6,274 nt of DNA. Origin: Alphaproteobacteria bacterium. GTDB lineage: Bacteria > Pseudomonadota > Alphaproteobacteria > ATCC43930 > CGMCC-115725. The position numbers were made by a program, and so were the translations under genes. The notes beneath the pieces were generated by a model, which was not told where the DNA came from, ran no database searches, and saw only the letters and a list, made by a program, of their open reading frames with translations. The stretch is taken from the NCBI GenBank assembly GCA_030040495.1, contig JASHTP010000475.1, positions 1 to 6,274 of the forward strand, given 5' to 3'. Shown one piece after another: positions 5,649-6,274 of this stretch; positions within the stretch are counted from its first letter, which is position 1, and every line of letters begins with the position of its first letter.

Positions 5649-6274
5649 ATGGGGACGGATCGGCCGAGCGGCACGGAAGGCTACGCCGAAGAGGCCGCGT
5701 CGCTCGAAAATCTCTATGAAAGCATCGCCTTCGCCGAGCTGCATCGGCCGGTGCTGCATCTCATCCCGCCGGCTCCGGCCACGGTGCTGGATATCGGCGC
5801 CGGCACCGGGCGCGACGCCGCGGCGCTTGCCGCTCTGGGGCACCAGGTGACCGCGGTCGAGCCGACCGCCGCGCTGCGCCTCGGGGCGATCGCCCGCCAT
5901 CGTTCGCCGCGGATCGAATGGCTGGACGACAGTTTGCCGGAGCTGGCGCGGCTTGCCGGACGCGACGGCGGCTTCGACCTGGTGATGCTCACCGCCGTTT
6001 GGATGCATCTCGACGCCGCGCAGCGCCGCCAGGCGATGCCGCGCGTCGCGCGCCTGGTGCGCGAGGGCGGCGTCATGATCTTGTCGCTGCGGCACGGGCC
6101 GGTGCCGCCCGGGCGGCGCATGTTCGAGGTTTCCGCCGACGAGACCGTAACGCTCGCCGCGGCGGAAGGAATGCGTCCGCTGCTGCGGCTCGACCATCGT
6201 GACGGCTTGCTGCAACGGCCCGGGGTGAGCTGGACGCGGCTCGCTTTTTCGAAGGCGCACGGCAAGCGCCCTCG
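5649..6274 (+). CDS. Class I SAM-dependent methyltransferase, C-terminus beyond the window
   Basis: An open reading frame of 208 complete codons that reaches the right edge without a stop; similar small methyltransferases are about 200-220 residues, so it is probably nearly complete. The Rossmann-type SAM domain is clear: motif I VLDIGAGTGRD (46-56) binds the cofactor, Glu71 at the end of beta 2 (QVTAVEP) would hold the ribose, Asp93/Asp94 in WLDDSLPEL lie where the adenine contact is expected, and FDLVMLTAVWMHL (109-121) is motif IV-like, followed by LVREGGVMILSLRHG (136-150) as beta 5. There is no signal peptide or membrane segment. The ATG at 5649 lies 11 bases after the yihY-like stop; the upstream Shine-Dalgarno is weak, consistent with translation coupled to the preceding gene. 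The methyl acceptor (small molecule, lipid, protein or RNA) cannot be told from sequence. No second domain is visible. Confidence 0.9.
   Translation, partial: MGTDRPSGTEGYAEEAASLENLYESIAFAELHRPVLHLIPPAPATVLDIGAGTGRDAAALAALGHQVTAVEPTAALRLGAIARHRSPRIEWLDDSLPELARLAGRDGGFDLVMLTAVWMHLDAAQRRQAMPRVARLVREGGVMILSLRHGPVPPGRRMFEVSADETVTLAAAEGMRPLLRLDHRDGLLQRPGVSWTRLAFSKAHGKRP

Noticed and set aside
5634..6260. Minus-strand open frames of about 180-210 codons opposite the methyltransferase.
   Set aside because: The plus strand carries the SAM-binding motif I and a full methyltransferase fold; the minus-strand frames show no family features.

Overview
The window is uniformly GC-rich, with G or C at most third codon positions. 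All six protein-coding genes are ordinary bacterial families. The FabI and AroC sequences read like alphaproteobacterial proteins: FabI has a short N-terminal extension before its Rossmann core, and AroC has the DWDAVDDNPFW segment. An alphaproteobacterium (Rhizobiales or Rhodospirillales type) is my best guess, made from sequence feel rather than a search.

Layout. Two transcription units diverge from a 141-base intergenic region (4192-4332). Leftward, on the minus strand, lie fabI (enoyl-ACP reductase, 4191-3379), aroC (chorismate synthase, 3373-2303), an AhpD-like peroxidase-related gene (2280-1708) and sppA (signal peptide peptidase, from 1694 and running off the left edge). The gaps are 5, 22 and 13 bases, so this is very probably one operon. 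Rightward, on the plus strand, lie a YihY/BrkB-family membrane protein with a C-terminal winged-helix-like extension (4333-5637) and, 11 bases later, a class I SAM-dependent methyltransferase (from 5649, running off the right edge). The space is nearly all coding. I see no tRNA, rRNA, insertion sequence, CRISPR array, phage gene or factor-independent terminator.

How the genes relate. fabI completes each round of fatty acid elongation and aroC makes chorismate, the branch point for aromatic amino acids, folate and quinones; both are housekeeping. The AhpD-like protein keeps the complete Glu / Cys-x-x-Cys / His catalytic set. SppA clears cleaved signal peptides from the membrane. The four do not form a single pathway, and their linkage is probably housekeeping co-expression. 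The YihY-like protein and the methyltransferase have no known substrate.

I did not find a convincing undescribed system. The points most worth a second look are an alternating 5-base repeat (CCGTT/AACGG/CCGTT) packed into 20 bases of the fabI leader, the fusion of a membrane YihY domain to a probable winged helix, and the catalytically complete AhpD-like enzyme lying between aroC and sppA.
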